DNA of 48,484 nt from Chloroflexota bacterium (lineage in GTDB: Bacteria; Chloroflexota; Anaerolineae; Anaerolineales; Villigracilaceae). The notes under the pieces were generated by a model, which saw only the letters and a list, made by a program, of their open reading frames with translations, had not been told where the DNA came from and did not search any database. Made by a program: the position numbers and the translations under genes. The stretch covers positions 1-48,484 of the forward strand of contig QMIW01000042.1 of assembly GCA_024434165.1 (NCBI GenBank), read 5' to 3'. This document shows positions 39,474 to 47,890 of this stretch, piece by piece (the first letter of the stretch is position 1; each line of letters begins with the position of its first letter).

Positions 39474-39507
39474 AATTCACGAATTACACAAAGAGGCACG
39501 AAAATTT
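39474..39507. repeat. Left inverted arm of the GxxExxY cassette
   Basis: The segment with CACGAATT, ACACAAAGAGG and CACGAAAA is the imperfect inverse of 39915-39948 (about 23 of 31 positions). It starts 18 bases downstream of the start of the desulfhydrase gene, outside it, and ends at the stop of the nuclease-like gene. Confidence 0.6.
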
Positions 39508-39883
39508 AATAGACGAAGCGCTTCCATTCGAGTTTGGGATGACTGCCAAAGTTGATCAACACACCCACTTTGTACCCCGTGGCTTTCAGGTAGTTGATGA
39601 CTTGCGCCTCTTCTCTGCCTGTTAACTTATCCAACGCCTTGAACTCAACGATGATCTTTTCAAAGCAGACCATGTCCGCGATGTATTCTTTCTTCAGGAT
39701 GTGCTGCTTGTAACGGATTTGCAAAACCTGCTGTGAAACGAAAGGAATTTTTCTTTCCGACGACTCGATTTCCATAGCCTCCTGATAAACAGGCTCCAAA
39801 AAACCATGACCCAGAGTTCGATGCACTTCCATCGCCGCGCCGATGATCGCAAACACCTCATCTTTGTACAGCAGATCAGTCAT
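39506..39883 (-). CDS. GxxExxY protein (PD-(D/E)XK-like nuclease family)
   Basis: 125 residues. The family motif GxxExxY is G27-FL-E30-PV-Y33. The nuclease-like core follows with D70 (EYIADMVCF) and E80-F-K82 (IIVEFKALD), matching the D-ExK pattern of PD-(D/E)XK folds. The function of these proteins is not established. The gene is enclosed by inverted arms of short CGAAGG/TTCGTG repeats at 39474-39507 and 39915-40030, suggesting that gene and repeats move together. Confidence 0.92.
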   Translation of the reverse strand: MTDLLYKDEVFAIIGAAMEVHRTLGHGFLEPVYQEAMEIESSERKIPFVSQQVLQIRYKQHILKKEYIADMVCFEKIIVEFKALDKLTGREEAQVINYLKATGYKVGVLINFGSHPKLEWKRFVY

Positions 39884-39914
39884 AAAACCTCCAAAAATCC
39901 GTGATCCTTTATGG

Positions 39915-40030
39915 TTTTTTCGTGTTCCTTCGTGCCCTTCGTGGATTCCTTCGTGCCTTTCGTGGATTCCTTCGTGTCCCTTCGTGCCCTTCGTAGATTC
40001 CTTCGTGTCCCTTCGTGCCCTTCGTGGATT
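39915..40030. repeat. Right arm of the GxxExxY cassette: TTCGTG repeat array
   Basis: Repeats of the kind CCTTCGTG, CCCTTCGTG and GATTCCTTCGTG occur about a dozen times. The first 34 bases are the imperfect inverse of 39474-39507. The array ends at the stop codon of the FemA/B-like gene. There is no CRISPR-like spacer structure. Confidence 0.7.
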
Positions 40031-41176
40031 CTACTCCAATGCCTGCCTCGTTTTTTGCCTTCCTCTTGACCTCATAAAATCCAACACGCGCGGCATCACA
40101 TCGGAATACATCGAGTACCAGAATTTATTCGGCGCAAAGTCGTACGCACCGAGTGTCCGCACCACCTCGCCGCCCAAGCCCTCCTTGAAGCGATACACGC
40201 CCCACATCGAGTCGCTTTCGTCGAAGACATCAGGCGCGCCCCACAAGTCGTAGGTCAGGCAGCCGTGCGCTTTGGCGTGCTTAATCGCTTCCCATTGCAG
40301 GAGATACGTCGGCATCTTTTCGCGGTGCTTATCCCGCGACATGCCATACACATAATATGCCCGCCCCGCGAACATAAACAAAAACAACCCAGCCACAGGT
40401 TCGCCATCCACTTCCGCAATCAATGGCACAGCAGATGGCTCAGACCTTTGGCTTTCGACCTTCGACATGTATGTCTTCCAAACCGTCATGTAGTACTCTT
40501 CATCCCGAATCACAAAGCCATCGCGCACGGATGTTTCGGCATACATGCGGTACAACATCCCCAAATCTTCCAGTTTGCCTACACGCACCGTAACACCCTT
40601 CCGTTCCGCGAGGCGGATGTTGTAGCGCGTCTTCTGTTTCATCCGCATCAGGATGTCTTCCTCGCTGGCGGATAGATCCACCATAACCGTATTGCGGAAC
40701 TGAATCTGGTCGGACGACTCCACCCACCCCCTGCGCCTCAAATCGGACCTCACAGCCTGTCCGCTGTTTTCTGTGACCTCATCTACGCTGGCGGGGACTC
40801 CGCGCCCCAAGACCACGTCGGGATCAATTTTCAGGAAGATCGCACCCTGTTTCTTCGCAAAGGATTGCAAGTCGTCCAATACCCGCTTGCGTAGGGATTC
40901 GTTCGTCCAATCCATGAGCGGACCTTTGGGGGCGTAGAGGATGGAGAAACGGCGGAAGGCGGTGCGTTTGAGGATGAGGGCAGATGCAGTAATTGGTAAT
41001 TGGTAATTGGTAATTGTCTGAGGGTCACTCGCCACTTTCCACTTTCCATCCTCCGTCCAGACGGCGTAATATGGAATCCACCCATACCTCGCCTTCACCT
41101 GCCCCCATTCGTAGGTTTGCAGAAAGTGCGGGTCGGGGAGATTTGAAATAATTTGATTCCAAAAATTCCTATTCAC
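40031..41176 (-). CDS. FemA/FemB-like peptidyltransferase (GNAT fold), copy 1
   Basis: 381 residues of the FemX/FemAB class, which transfers amino acids from aminoacyl-tRNA to peptidoglycan precursors or acts as a GNAT-type acyltransferase. Seen are PDPHFLQTYEWGQVKARYGW at the N-terminus, SILYAPKGPLMDW, MRMKQKTRYNIRLAERKGVTV and YVYGMSRDKHREKMPTYLLQWEAIKHAKAHGCLTYDLWG. The start is GTG inside a heptad tract. A repeat-encoded insert (KWKVASDPQTITNYQLPIT, about residues 47-65) separates VWTEDG from ASALILKRTAF. It is a paralogue of the next gene. Confidence 0.9.
   Translation of the reverse strand: MNRNFWNQIISNLPDPHFLQTYEWGQVKARYGWIPYYAVWTEDGKWKVASDPQTITNYQLPITASALILKRTAFRRFSILYAPKGPLMDWTNESLRKRVLDDLQSFAKKQGAIFLKIDPDVVLGRGVPASVDEVTENSGQAVRSDLRRRGWVESSDQIQFRNTVMVDLSASEEDILMRMKQKTRYNIRLAERKGVTVRVGKLEDLGMLYRMYAETSVRDGFVIRDEEYYMTVWKTYMSKVESQRSEPSAVPLIAEVDGEPVAGLFLFMFAGRAYYVYGMSRDKHREKMPTYLLQWEAIKHAKAHGCLTYDLWGAPDVFDESDSMWGVYRFKEGLGGEVVRTLGAYDFAPNKFWYSMYSDVMPRVLDFMRSRGRQKTRQALE
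40991..41048 (-). repeat. In-frame heptad tract in FemA/B-like copy 1
   Basis: AATTGGT is repeated three and a half times without change at 40991-41016, and CCACTTT/CCACTTT follows at 41032-41046. Read on the minus strand it encodes TNYQLPIT and KWKVAS. Confidence 0.75.
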
Positions 41177-41240
41177 TATTCCCTATTCCTATGAACTATT
41201 CACTATGCACTATTCACTATGCACTATTCCCTATTCCCAA
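41167..41240. repeat. Heptad tract spanning the junction of the two FemA/B-like genes
   Basis: ATTCACT, ATTCCCT, ATTCCTA, then ATTCACT/ATGCACT repeated, cover the gap. The GTG start of copy 1 (41176) and the stop and last codons of copy 2 (41224) lie inside it. Confidence 0.7.
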
Positions 41241-42261
41241 TAAACCTCAAATACGCCCAATACAACAACGGATTGTACACTCTATCCAACGCCTGCGCCG
41301 CGCGCTTGAGTTGACCGCCGAAGCCGCGCTTGAAGCGGTAGACGCCCCACAAGCCGTCGCTGCGATTTTCGAATTGTGCTTCGAGGGTCTCTTCGTTCTC
41401 ATCGGGGACGCCCCACAGGTCGTATTCCTCGCAGCTGCGCGCCTTTGCCCAACGGATGGCTTCCCATTGGATGAGATAGGTCGGCATACGGTTGCGTTCT
41501 TCATTGTTCGACGCGCCGTAAACGTACCAGGCGCGCCTGCCGTTCGCAAAGACCATCAGCGACGCAAGCGGCTTGCCTTCGTATTCCGCGAGGAGCAGTT
41601 CGCAGGTCCCTTTGGGGTGAAACAACTCATACGCGCGCTGATAATACTCCCTGGAATGTACGCCGAATCCATCGCGCCCGCCTGTGACAATCATCATCTC
41701 GTGGAAGGCGGCGATGTCATCCCACGCGCGGACAGTCACGCCCTTTTTCTCGGCAAGGCGGATGTTGTAGCGGGTTTTTTGTTTCATCCCTGCGAGAATT
41801 TCCTCTTCGCTTTTTTTTATGTCGAGAATGATCGTGCGGGGAGGCTGGATGTTGTGAGGGGAAGTGCGGAATTGGTCATTGGCAATTGGTAATTGGCTTG
41901 GCGAAGCGTCATCCCACAAGTCTGGTTCGACTTTGAGGAAGACGGCGCGATTCTTTTTGCAAACCGCATCAACTTCACGCCATAACTGCCCGCTGCTCAC
42001 TGATGACTGCTCACTGATAACTGATGACTGATCACTGCTCACTGGCAACTGGTCACTGGATACTTTTGGCATGTAGGCAATCGTAAATCCCAGCGGCAGC
42101 CTGCGGAATAAAACCTGAACGCCAGCATTTCCTGAAATAATGCGGACGGGTTTCCAGCCAAAATCCTTTTTGAGTTCGCCCCACTCACCCATCTGCAAGA
42201 GGTGCGCGTTGGGGAATTTTTTCAGGAATTGATTCCATTCATCAAAAGATACTTCCGTCAT
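41224..42261 (-). CDS. FemA/FemB-like peptidyltransferase (GNAT fold), copy 2
   Basis: 345 residues. It begins FDEWNQFLKKFPNAHLLQMGEWGELKKDFGW and has the same landmarks as copy 1: AYMPK, LAGMKQKTRYNIRLAEKKGVTV and YVYGASNNEERNRMPTYLIQWEAIRWAKARSCEEYDLWGVPDE. Two in-frame repeat tracts are inserted: one after AYMPK gives SSDQLPV-SSDQSSV-type heptapeptides, the other (41871-41898) gives SPSQLPIANDQF. Its start overlaps the CapD-like gene stop (ATGA). As part of the glycan locus it may attach amino acids to a cell-wall or surface glycan; this is inferred. Confidence 0.9.
   Translation of the reverse strand: MTEVSFDEWNQFLKKFPNAHLLQMGEWGELKKDFGWKPVRIISGNAGVQVLFRRLPLGFTIAYMPKVSSDQLPVSSDQSSVISEQSSVSSGQLWREVDAVCKKNRAVFLKVEPDLWDDASPSQLPIANDQFRTSPHNIQPPRTIILDIKKSEEEILAGMKQKTRYNIRLAEKKGVTVRAWDDIAAFHEMMIVTGGRDGFGVHSREYYQRAYELFHPKGTCELLLAEYEGKPLASLMVFANGRRAWYVYGASNNEERNRMPTYLIQWEAIRWAKARSCEEYDLWGVPDENEETLEAQFENRSDGLWGVYRFKRGFGGQLKRAAQALDRVYNPLLYWAYLRFIGNRE
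41871..42060 (-). repeat. Two in-frame heptad tracts in FemA/B-like copy 2
   Basis: The first (41871-41898) is ATTGGTC, ATTGGCA, ATTGGTA, ATTGGCT. The second (41992-42060) has about nine CACTGAT/GACTGCT/AACTGAT-type units. Because 7 and 3 share no factor, three DNA units give one 7-residue protein repeat, seen as SSDQLPV, SSDQSSV and ISEQSSV. Between the two tracts lies normal coding sequence. Confidence 0.75.
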
Positions 42262-44108
42262 CGCTGCACCGAGCCCGAAGGGAGGAAATGGTTGATGGTC
42301 TGGATCAGGTCGTCGGTCCGGGAATGAAGCGCGAGGTCGGCGAGTTGGTCGAGGACGCGCGCGAGCGAGCCGCCATCCACGTTCTCCTCCTCCGACATGC
42401 GGAAAATTTCAGAATGTTCGGTGCGTTCAAAATCCACGCCGTCTTCAAAAAGGTCTTCGCGCAGTTTTTCGCCAGGGCGCACACCCGTGAATTGAATCTC
42501 GATGTCACGATGCGGCTCGAGCCCCGAAAGACGGATGAGGTCTTCGGCGAGGTCGAGGATGCGGACCTGCTCGCCCATGTTGAGCATGAATACCTCGCCG
42601 CCCCTGCCCATCGCCGCGGCTTGCAAAACGAGATGCACGGCTTCGGGAATGGTCATGAAATAGCGGTGCATGTCTGGATGCGTGACCGTGACGGGACCGC
42701 CGCGCGCGATTTGATTTTTGAACAACGGAATGACGCTGCCGCGGCTGCCCAGCACATTCCCAAAACGTACGACGGAATACGCGAGGCTGCCCCGCTGCGC
42801 CGCATCGAGGACGATCATCTCAGCGAGGCGTTTGGTCGCGCCCATCACGCTGACGGGACGCACGGCTTTATCGGTGGAGATGAGTACGAGTCGTTCGGCG
42901 CGATGCCTGCCTGCCGCTTCGACGACGACCCGCGTGCCGAGGACGTTGTTCGTGACCGCCTCTTCGACATTCGCCTCCATGAGCGGGACGTGCTTGTGCG
43001 CCGCCGCATGAAAGACGACCTGCGGTTGGTGCTGTTGAAAAATTTTCTCGATGCGGTTCGGGTCGCGGACGTCGGCAATGACGGCTTGAATATCGAGCGA
43101 TGGAAAAATCTCTCTGAGTTCGATGAACGATTCGAAGATGCTGTTCTCGCCGTGACCGAGCAGGACGAGTTCACTCGGATTCCAGCGCGCGATCTGTCGG
43201 CACAACTCGCTCCCGATGGAGCCGCCCGCGCCCGTGACCAGCACGCGTCTGCCGCCGAGAATCGAACCGATGAGGCGGTCGTCAATTTTTACGGGTTCGC
43301 GTCGCAGAAGGTCAGTGATGTCCACTTCGCGCAGGCGGTTGACGCTGACCTTGCCGCCGATGAGTTCGTAAAAGCCAGGGATGATGCGCGAGGGAATGCC
43401 GCGCTTGCGGCACACATCGTTGACGAGGCGGATGATGCGCCCAGGCGCGGCAGGGATGGCAATGATGACCTCGTCCACTTGTTTGGTGTCGAGCGTTCTT
43501 TCGAACTGGTCAATTTTGCCGATGACCGAGACGCCATAGATCTGGTGATTTTGCTTGGCGGGGTCGTCATCCAAAAAGCCGACGGGAACCAGATTGAGCT
43601 GCGAAGTCTTCTGCAACTCGCGGACGACGAGCGCGCCCGCGTCTCCCGCGCCGAGGATGAGGGCGTGGCGGGTCTTGCCGTTGGTTTGCGCCGAAGACTG
43701 CTCGGCAAGGATTCGCAAAACAAAACGCGACCCGCCGATGAGGATGAGCGAGATGAGCCAGTCAATGCCGAGGGCGGAGCGCGGCATGCCAGGCTTGATC
43801 AGGTCGAAGCCGATCAGCACGAGCATCACACCCGAGGTCAGCACCGAGGCGGCGGTGACGGCAAAGGTGATGAGCCGCAGTTCGTTCGTGCTGGCATAGA
43901 CCCACAGGCGGCGGTAGAGTCCAAAGAAATAATAAACGGGAATTTTGACGAGCAGCGCCACTGCGCACATCACCAGCGTGGCGGGAAAATAGAACGGCAA
44001 TTCACTCACATCCAGCCGCAAGGCAAAACTTCCCAGCACCGAGACGATGGTGAGGGCAAGGTCGCCGATGAGGACGAAGCGGTTGCGAACGTGGGGACGG
44101 GAGGACAT
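42258..44108 (-). CDS. CapD/FlaA1/PglF-like nucleotide-sugar dehydratase, membrane type
   Basis: 616 residues. Four or five N-terminal helices (12-130) precede a first Rossmann fold (HALILGAGDAGALVVREL) and then the catalytic short-chain dehydrogenase domain with VLVTGAGGSIGSELCRQI, VFHAAAHKHVPLME, ISTDKAV and MGATKRLAE. The catalytic Tyr is replaced by Met, as in the UDP-GlcNAc 4,6-dehydratase group. It would make a 4-keto-6-deoxy sugar nucleotide for surface glycans. Overlap with the next gene by ATGA indicates one operon. Confidence 0.93.
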   Translation of the reverse strand: MSSRPHVRNRFVLIGDLALTIVSVLGSFALRLDVSELPFYFPATLVMCAVALLVKIPVYYFFGLYRRLWVYASTNELRLITFAVTAASVLTSGVMLVLIGFDLIKPGMPRSALGIDWLISLILIGGSRFVLRILAEQSSAQTNGKTRHALILGAGDAGALVVRELQKTSQLNLVPVGFLDDDPAKQNHQIYGVSVIGKIDQFERTLDTKQVDEVIIAIPAAPGRIIRLVNDVCRKRGIPSRIIPGFYELIGGKVSVNRLREVDITDLLRREPVKIDDRLIGSILGGRRVLVTGAGGSIGSELCRQIARWNPSELVLLGHGENSIFESFIELREIFPSLDIQAVIADVRDPNRIEKIFQQHQPQVVFHAAAHKHVPLMEANVEEAVTNNVLGTRVVVEAAGRHRAERLVLISTDKAVRPVSVMGATKRLAEMIVLDAAQRGSLAYSVVRFGNVLGSRGSVIPLFKNQIARGGPVTVTHPDMHRYFMTIPEAVHLVLQAAAMGRGGEVFMLNMGEQVRILDLAEDLIRLSGLEPHRDIEIQFTGVRPGEKLREDLFEDGVDFERTEHSEIFRMSEEENVDGGSLARVLDQLADLALHSRTDDLIQTINHFLPSGSVQR

Positions 44109-44135
44109 GGGAGAAAGGAGGAAGGATGAGGGATG

Positions 44136-44256
44136 AACTATGTATACAGGTAAACAGGTATGTAGGTATACAGGTAAACAAGTACACAGGAAAATAAATT
44201 GATCGTGTTTACATGTCTACCTGTCTACGTTTTTACGTGTCTACCTGCTTACCTAT
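44136..44256. repeat. Inverted octad-repeat array
   Basis: Left arm units are GTAAACAG, GTATGTAG, GTATACAG, GTAAACAA, GTACACAG; the right arm holds the inverse as TACATGTC, TACCTGTC, TACGTGTC, TACCTGCT. The unit is 8 bp, unlike the 7-bp families, but the inverted layout is the same. It occupies the gap between the epimerase and dehydratase genes and touches the epimerase stop. Confidence 0.7.
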
Positions 44257-45178
44257 GCACATTCCGCATCGCCTCTACTGCTTCGTACAATCCATCTGCC
44301 AATGAAACCTGCGGTTTGTAACCGAGCATATCCATGATTTTCTTCGGCGTGCCGATGGAGCGGTAGATGTCGCCGGGGCGCGGCTCTGCGTGGACGTGTT
44401 TGGGGGCGTTTGGAAAAAGTTCGTAGAGGATATCGAGCAGGTCGAGCAGGCGGGTTTCGATGCCCGTGCAGACGTTGAAGATCTGCCCCGGCGCGGCGGG
44501 ATGCTCGGCGGCGAGCAGGTTGGCTTGCACCACATCGCGCACGTTGACAAGGTCGCGGCTCTGACCGCCGTCGCCAAATATCGTGACGGGCTTGTTATCC
44601 AACATGCGGCGGATGAAGATCGGCACAGCGGCGGCGTACATCGAGTCGGGCCGCTGGCGCGGACCATAAACATTGAAATATCGAAGCGCAACCACCTCAA
44701 AGCCAAATTGGTTCGTGAACAATTCGCCGTACAGCTCGTCCACGCGCTTGGAGACCGCGTAAGGCGATAACTGGCGAAGCGGCGTATCTTCCGAAAGCGG
44801 ATAGGCTTCCGAATCGCCATACACCGCCGCGCTGGAAGCAAAGACGACGCGCTTCACGCCCGCCCTGCGAGCGGCTTCAAACAAAATGGAGGTTCCCGTC
44901 ACGTTGACATCGAGACACTCCTGCGGCTTTTCCATGGACTCTGGCACGGAAACGAACGCCGCTTCATGGAAGACGACCTCCATGCCTTTGACGGCTTTGG
45001 CGGCGGCATCCACATCGCGCAGGTCGCCTTCGATGATTTCGACATCCACGCCCTGCAAATTCTCGCGCCTGCCCGAAGAGAAATTATCGAAGACGCGGAC
45101 GGAATGTCCCATTTCCACTAAAGTTCGCGCAAGGTGCGAGCCGATAAAGCCCGCCCCGCCAGTGACCAGATAGTTCAT
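44249..45178 (-). CDS. NAD-dependent sugar epimerase/dehydratase (GalE-like)
   Basis: 309 residues from ATG 45178, with GGAAAGG upstream. The extended short-chain dehydrogenase features are VTGGAGFIGSHLA (5-17), VFHEAAFVSVPESME, the FASSAAVYGD serine, and YAVSKR with catalytic Tyr and Lys, followed by RYFNVYGPRQRPDS. It most resembles UDP-glucose/UDP-GlcNAc 4-epimerases. It belongs to the surface-glycan run on this strand. Confidence 0.92.
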   Translation of the reverse strand: MNYLVTGGAGFIGSHLARTLVEMGHSVRVFDNFSSGRRENLQGVDVEIIEGDLRDVDAAAKAVKGMEVVFHEAAFVSVPESMEKPQECLDVNVTGTSILFEAARRAGVKRVVFASSAAVYGDSEAYPLSEDTPLRQLSPYAVSKRVDELYGELFTNQFGFEVVALRYFNVYGPRQRPDSMYAAAVPIFIRRMLDNKPVTIFGDGGQSRDLVNVRDVVQANLLAAEHPAAPGQIFNVCTGIETRLLDLLDILYELFPNAPKHVHAEPRPGDIYRSIGTPKKIMDMLGYKPQVSLADGLYEAVEAMRNVHR

Positions 45179-45249
45179 CAATACGCCTTTCCAAAATGCA
45201 GAAATCATTCCACAGCACAACGCGAAATGAATTTCGCGGCACTTTTCAA

Positions 45250-46692
45250 TTACCTGCCCGTCCTTCGTATGACCGTACCAATCGTCCGAAGCACGATGCT
45301 GAAGTCCATGCCGAGCGAGCGGTGCTTGATGTAGTACAGGTCATATTCCAGTTTCACAAACGTCTCTTTGACCGTGGCAACATACCCGTAATTGATCTGC
45401 GCCCAGCCCGTGAGTCCCGGTTTGACCAGCAGCCTCGCGCGGTAATACGGAATCTGTTTTTGATACTCCGCCACCAGTTCGGGGCGTTCGGCGCGCGGAC
45501 CGACGAGACTCATCTCGCCGCGCAGAACATCCCAAAACTGGGGCAGTTCATCCAGGCGGGTCTTGCGCAAAAAGTTGCCGACTTTCGTCACACGCGGGTC
45601 GTTCTCCTCTGCCACTTTCGGCTGACCGTCCGCTTCCGCGTTCTGCTTCATGGTGCGGAATTTCAGGATCGTGAAAGGTCTGGCGCCCTTCCCCAGGCGC
45701 GGCTGGGAATAGAAAACGGGGAACCCGGTTTCGAGAATAATGGCAAGGGCGATAAACGGAAAGAACAGCAGGAAAATCAACGTGCCGACGATGCCGCCGA
45801 GGATATCCATCAGCCGCTTGGAGAATTCATACATCCCGCTCACGCGCACCTGGTCCACGAACGAGCGGATGACCCAGTCCGTTTCGAGGTGTTCGATGGG
45901 CACACGCTGGGTCAACTCCTCGTACATGATCGGCATGCGGGTCACTTCGATGCCGCGTTCCTGAACGTCCAGAATGGTCTGAAAGGTCTCGCCCTTGATC
46001 TCACCCGTGATCGCCACCACCACATCGGAGATGCGGTAATCTTCCACGAGATCGAGCAGGCGTTCGCTATCGCCCAGCACGGCAAATCCATGCACCGACT
46101 TCCCTTTTTTGGCGGGGTCGTCGTCAATGAAACCGATGATAAGGAACGGCGGCGGGTTGAGTTTGCGATACGCCTCCACCAGGGTGCGTCCCGCCTTGCC
46201 CGCGCCGACGACCAGCACGCGGCGCATCAAACCGGACGAGGTGTAGAGTCGGATGTAGACGGCGCGCCAGCCCAAAGTCAGGAAAGAGGCGAGCACGAGG
46301 AAGGCTCCCACCGCAATGCGGGGCAGGGAATTCGGGTCAATATTGATCGTGAACAGCAGCGAATATGCCAGCAGCCCAACGAGGGGCGCGACGGCAATCG
46401 CCCGCAGGGTCTTCCGCCAGTTCGAAGCGGTGTGGATGTCGTACGAATCCACCATCAGCAGCAGCCAGGCAAGCGGCAGGATGTAAAACCAAAACGGCAC
46501 TTCGATCTGGATGATGCGCTCCGCCAGGTTCGGCTTTACCCCGCTTTCGATCAGCCGATACAGGGAGTATTGATACCAAAAATAAATGGCGCCGACAGTG
46601 GCGGCAACCGATGCGATGAAATCCCCCACCAGCAAAATGGTGCGTTGTTCGCTTGGTCGCAATCGCAGTGAAGGACGGTAGATATCAGCCAT
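45250..46692 (-). CDS. Undecaprenyl-phosphate sugar phosphotransferase (WbaP/WcaJ type)
   Basis: 480 residues from ATG 46692, overlapping the upstream gene by 8 bases; a much earlier in-frame start is not supported. Four or five N-terminal helices (about 17-150), a Rossmann-like CoA-binding domain ([20 protein letters not shown]) and a late membrane hairpin precede the bacterial sugar-transferase domain: [52 protein letters not shown] and [14 protein letters not shown]. It puts the first sugar-1-phosphate on undecaprenyl phosphate and so starts glycan assembly. Confidence 0.95.
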   Translation of the reverse strand: MADIYRPSLRLRPSEQRTILLVGDFIASVAATVGAIYFWYQYSLYRLIESGVKPNLAERIIQIEVPFWFYILPLAWLLLMVDSYDIHTASNWRKTLRAIAVAPLVGLLAYSLLFTINIDPNSLPRIAVGAFLVLASFLTLGWRAVYIRLYTSSGLMRRVLVVGAGKAGRTLVEAYRKLNPPPFLIIGFIDDDPAKKGKSVHGFAVLGDSERLLDLVEDYRISDVVVAITGEIKGETFQTILDVQERGIEVTRMPIMYEELTQRVPIEHLETDWVIRSFVDQVRVSGMYEFSKRLMDILGGIVGTLIFLLFFPFIALAIILETGFPVFYSQPRLGKGARPFTILKFRTMKQNAEADGQPKVAEENDPRVTKVGNFLRKTRLDELPQFWDVLRGEMSLVGPRAERPELVAEYQKQIPYYRARLLVKPGLTGWAQINYGYVATVKETFVKLEYDLYYIKHRSLGMDFSIVLRTIGTVIRRTGR

Positions 46693-47692
46693 TCTTGAAC
46701 ATGCTCGAAACGCCGCTCCACAGGAAACCTGCGCCCCACGCAATGTGCATGGTCGCAATGGCGAGCGGCAATCCCCACAGGAGAAATCCTTTCCTTGTTC
46801 TGACCGCCAGCCATGCGCCGGCAAGTCCCAACACAAAAAAATAAACGAATAATTGCAGCGCGAGCAGAATGCGCGCCGGCGTCATCCACAAGGATAACAC
46901 AATCAACGCCAGCAAGATCAACACGAACACGGGCGGCAGCGCCTGGCGCCAGCGCAGCGTATGCGGGTAGCGTTTGAGCATTTTGAATTTCCAAAAGCCG
47001 TAACGCCAGTACTGCGCCGCAAGTTTTCCGAGCGTGCTGCGCGAAAAATAAACCGAGCGGATCGAAGGCTCCAGCCAGACCACGCCGCCCGATTCGCGCA
47101 CGCGCGTATTGAATTCATAGTCTTCGTTCGCCAGCAGGGTTTCGTCGAACGCGCCGATCCGTTGAATCAACTCACGGCGGAACGAACCAAACGGAACCGT
47201 ATCCACCGCGCCCGCCTTCGCGTTGAGGCGGTACATGGCGTCGCCCACTCCCAGCGGGTGCGCCGCCGCAAACGCAATGGACTCGGCGATCCATGTCTCC
47301 GCGCCGGGGTGAATCTCCCACACGCCGCCCACGTTATCCCCTTTCCCCGATTGATGCGCCGCCACACACCGTTCCACATATTCGGGAATGGGCATGGAGT
47401 GGGCGTCCAGGCGGATAAGGATCCCGCCTCTCGACTCCCGAATGGCTTGATTCACACCAGATGGAATCGTCCGCGCCTGATTTTGCACCACGCGAACGGC
47501 GAGGTCGGCATGTTCCTTTTGGAAGGAAGCAATGACATCCAGCGTCCGGTCTGTGGACATGCCATCCGAGATCACCACTTCCATCCTTGCCAGCGGATAG
47601 GTCTGGCTGCGCAGCGCCCCCAACAGTTTGCGGATGGTGGCTTCCTCGTTATAACAAGGGACGATGATCGAGACGAAAGGCAAATCGGACAT
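46685..47692 (-). CDS. Family 2 glycosyltransferase with C-terminal membrane helices
   Basis: 335 residues. The GT-A fold begins VSIIVPCYNEEATIRKLLGALRSQTYP, with nucleotide-binding VVISDGMSTDRTLDVI and an acidic LIRLDAHSMPIPEYV segment; VWLEPSIRSVYFSRSTLGKLAAQYWRYGFWKFKML is typical of succinoglycan ExoA-like enzymes. Three helices close the protein (about 245-330). It extends a lipid-linked glycan at the membrane. It overlaps the phosphotransferase gene by 8 bases. No clear ribosome site precedes the ATG. Confidence 0.92.
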   Translation of the reverse strand: MSDLPFVSIIVPCYNEEATIRKLLGALRSQTYPLARMEVVISDGMSTDRTLDVIASFQKEHADLAVRVVQNQARTIPSGVNQAIRESRGGILIRLDAHSMPIPEYVERCVAAHQSGKGDNVGGVWEIHPGAETWIAESIAFAAAHPLGVGDAMYRLNAKAGAVDTVPFGSFRRELIQRIGAFDETLLANEDYEFNTRVRESGGVVWLEPSIRSVYFSRSTLGKLAAQYWRYGFWKFKMLKRYPHTLRWRQALPPVFVLILLALIVLSLWMTPARILLALQLFVYFFVLGLAGAWLAVRTRKGFLLWGLPLAIATMHIAWGAGFLWSGVSSMFKNG

Positions 47693-47706
47693 GGTTCAGG
47701 CATGGT

Positions 47707-47731
47707 TTCGCCGCCGACAAGCGGCGGCGAA
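47707..47731. repeat. Perfect hairpin upstream of the glycan operon
   Basis: TTCGCCGCCG (47707-47716) and CGGCGGCGAA (47722-47731) form a 10-bp perfect stem with a 5-base loop, 15 bases before the glycosyltransferase start on the minus strand. No T-run follows. It could limit read-through from ridA. The rest of 47693-47890 shows nothing gene-like. Confidence 0.5.
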
Positions 47732-47890
47732 GGGTTTTCGCCCCAACGGAGGCGTCTGGCTCGCGGCGCATTGTTTTTTCGCAGAAGTGTGGGCGCGAGT
47801 GCCCAAACAACTTAAGAGTGGAGGGGCAACCTGCAATGCAGTGTCCGCCCCGGTGCGGCTCGGAGGGTAATTCTACCACCATGCGCCGCG

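Noticed and set aside
39915-40030. Possible CRISPR array
   Set aside because: Repeat units are 7-12 bp with no unique spacers of constant length and no cas genes nearby.
42288-44129. A 613-codon open frame opposite the CapD-like gene
   Set aside because: It mirrors the well-supported dehydratase gene; its product has no recognisable domain and the opening follows from GC-rich codon bias.
45196-46671. A 491-codon open frame opposite the sugar phosphotransferase gene
   Set aside because: Shadow frame; the opposite strand encodes a complete phosphotransferase.
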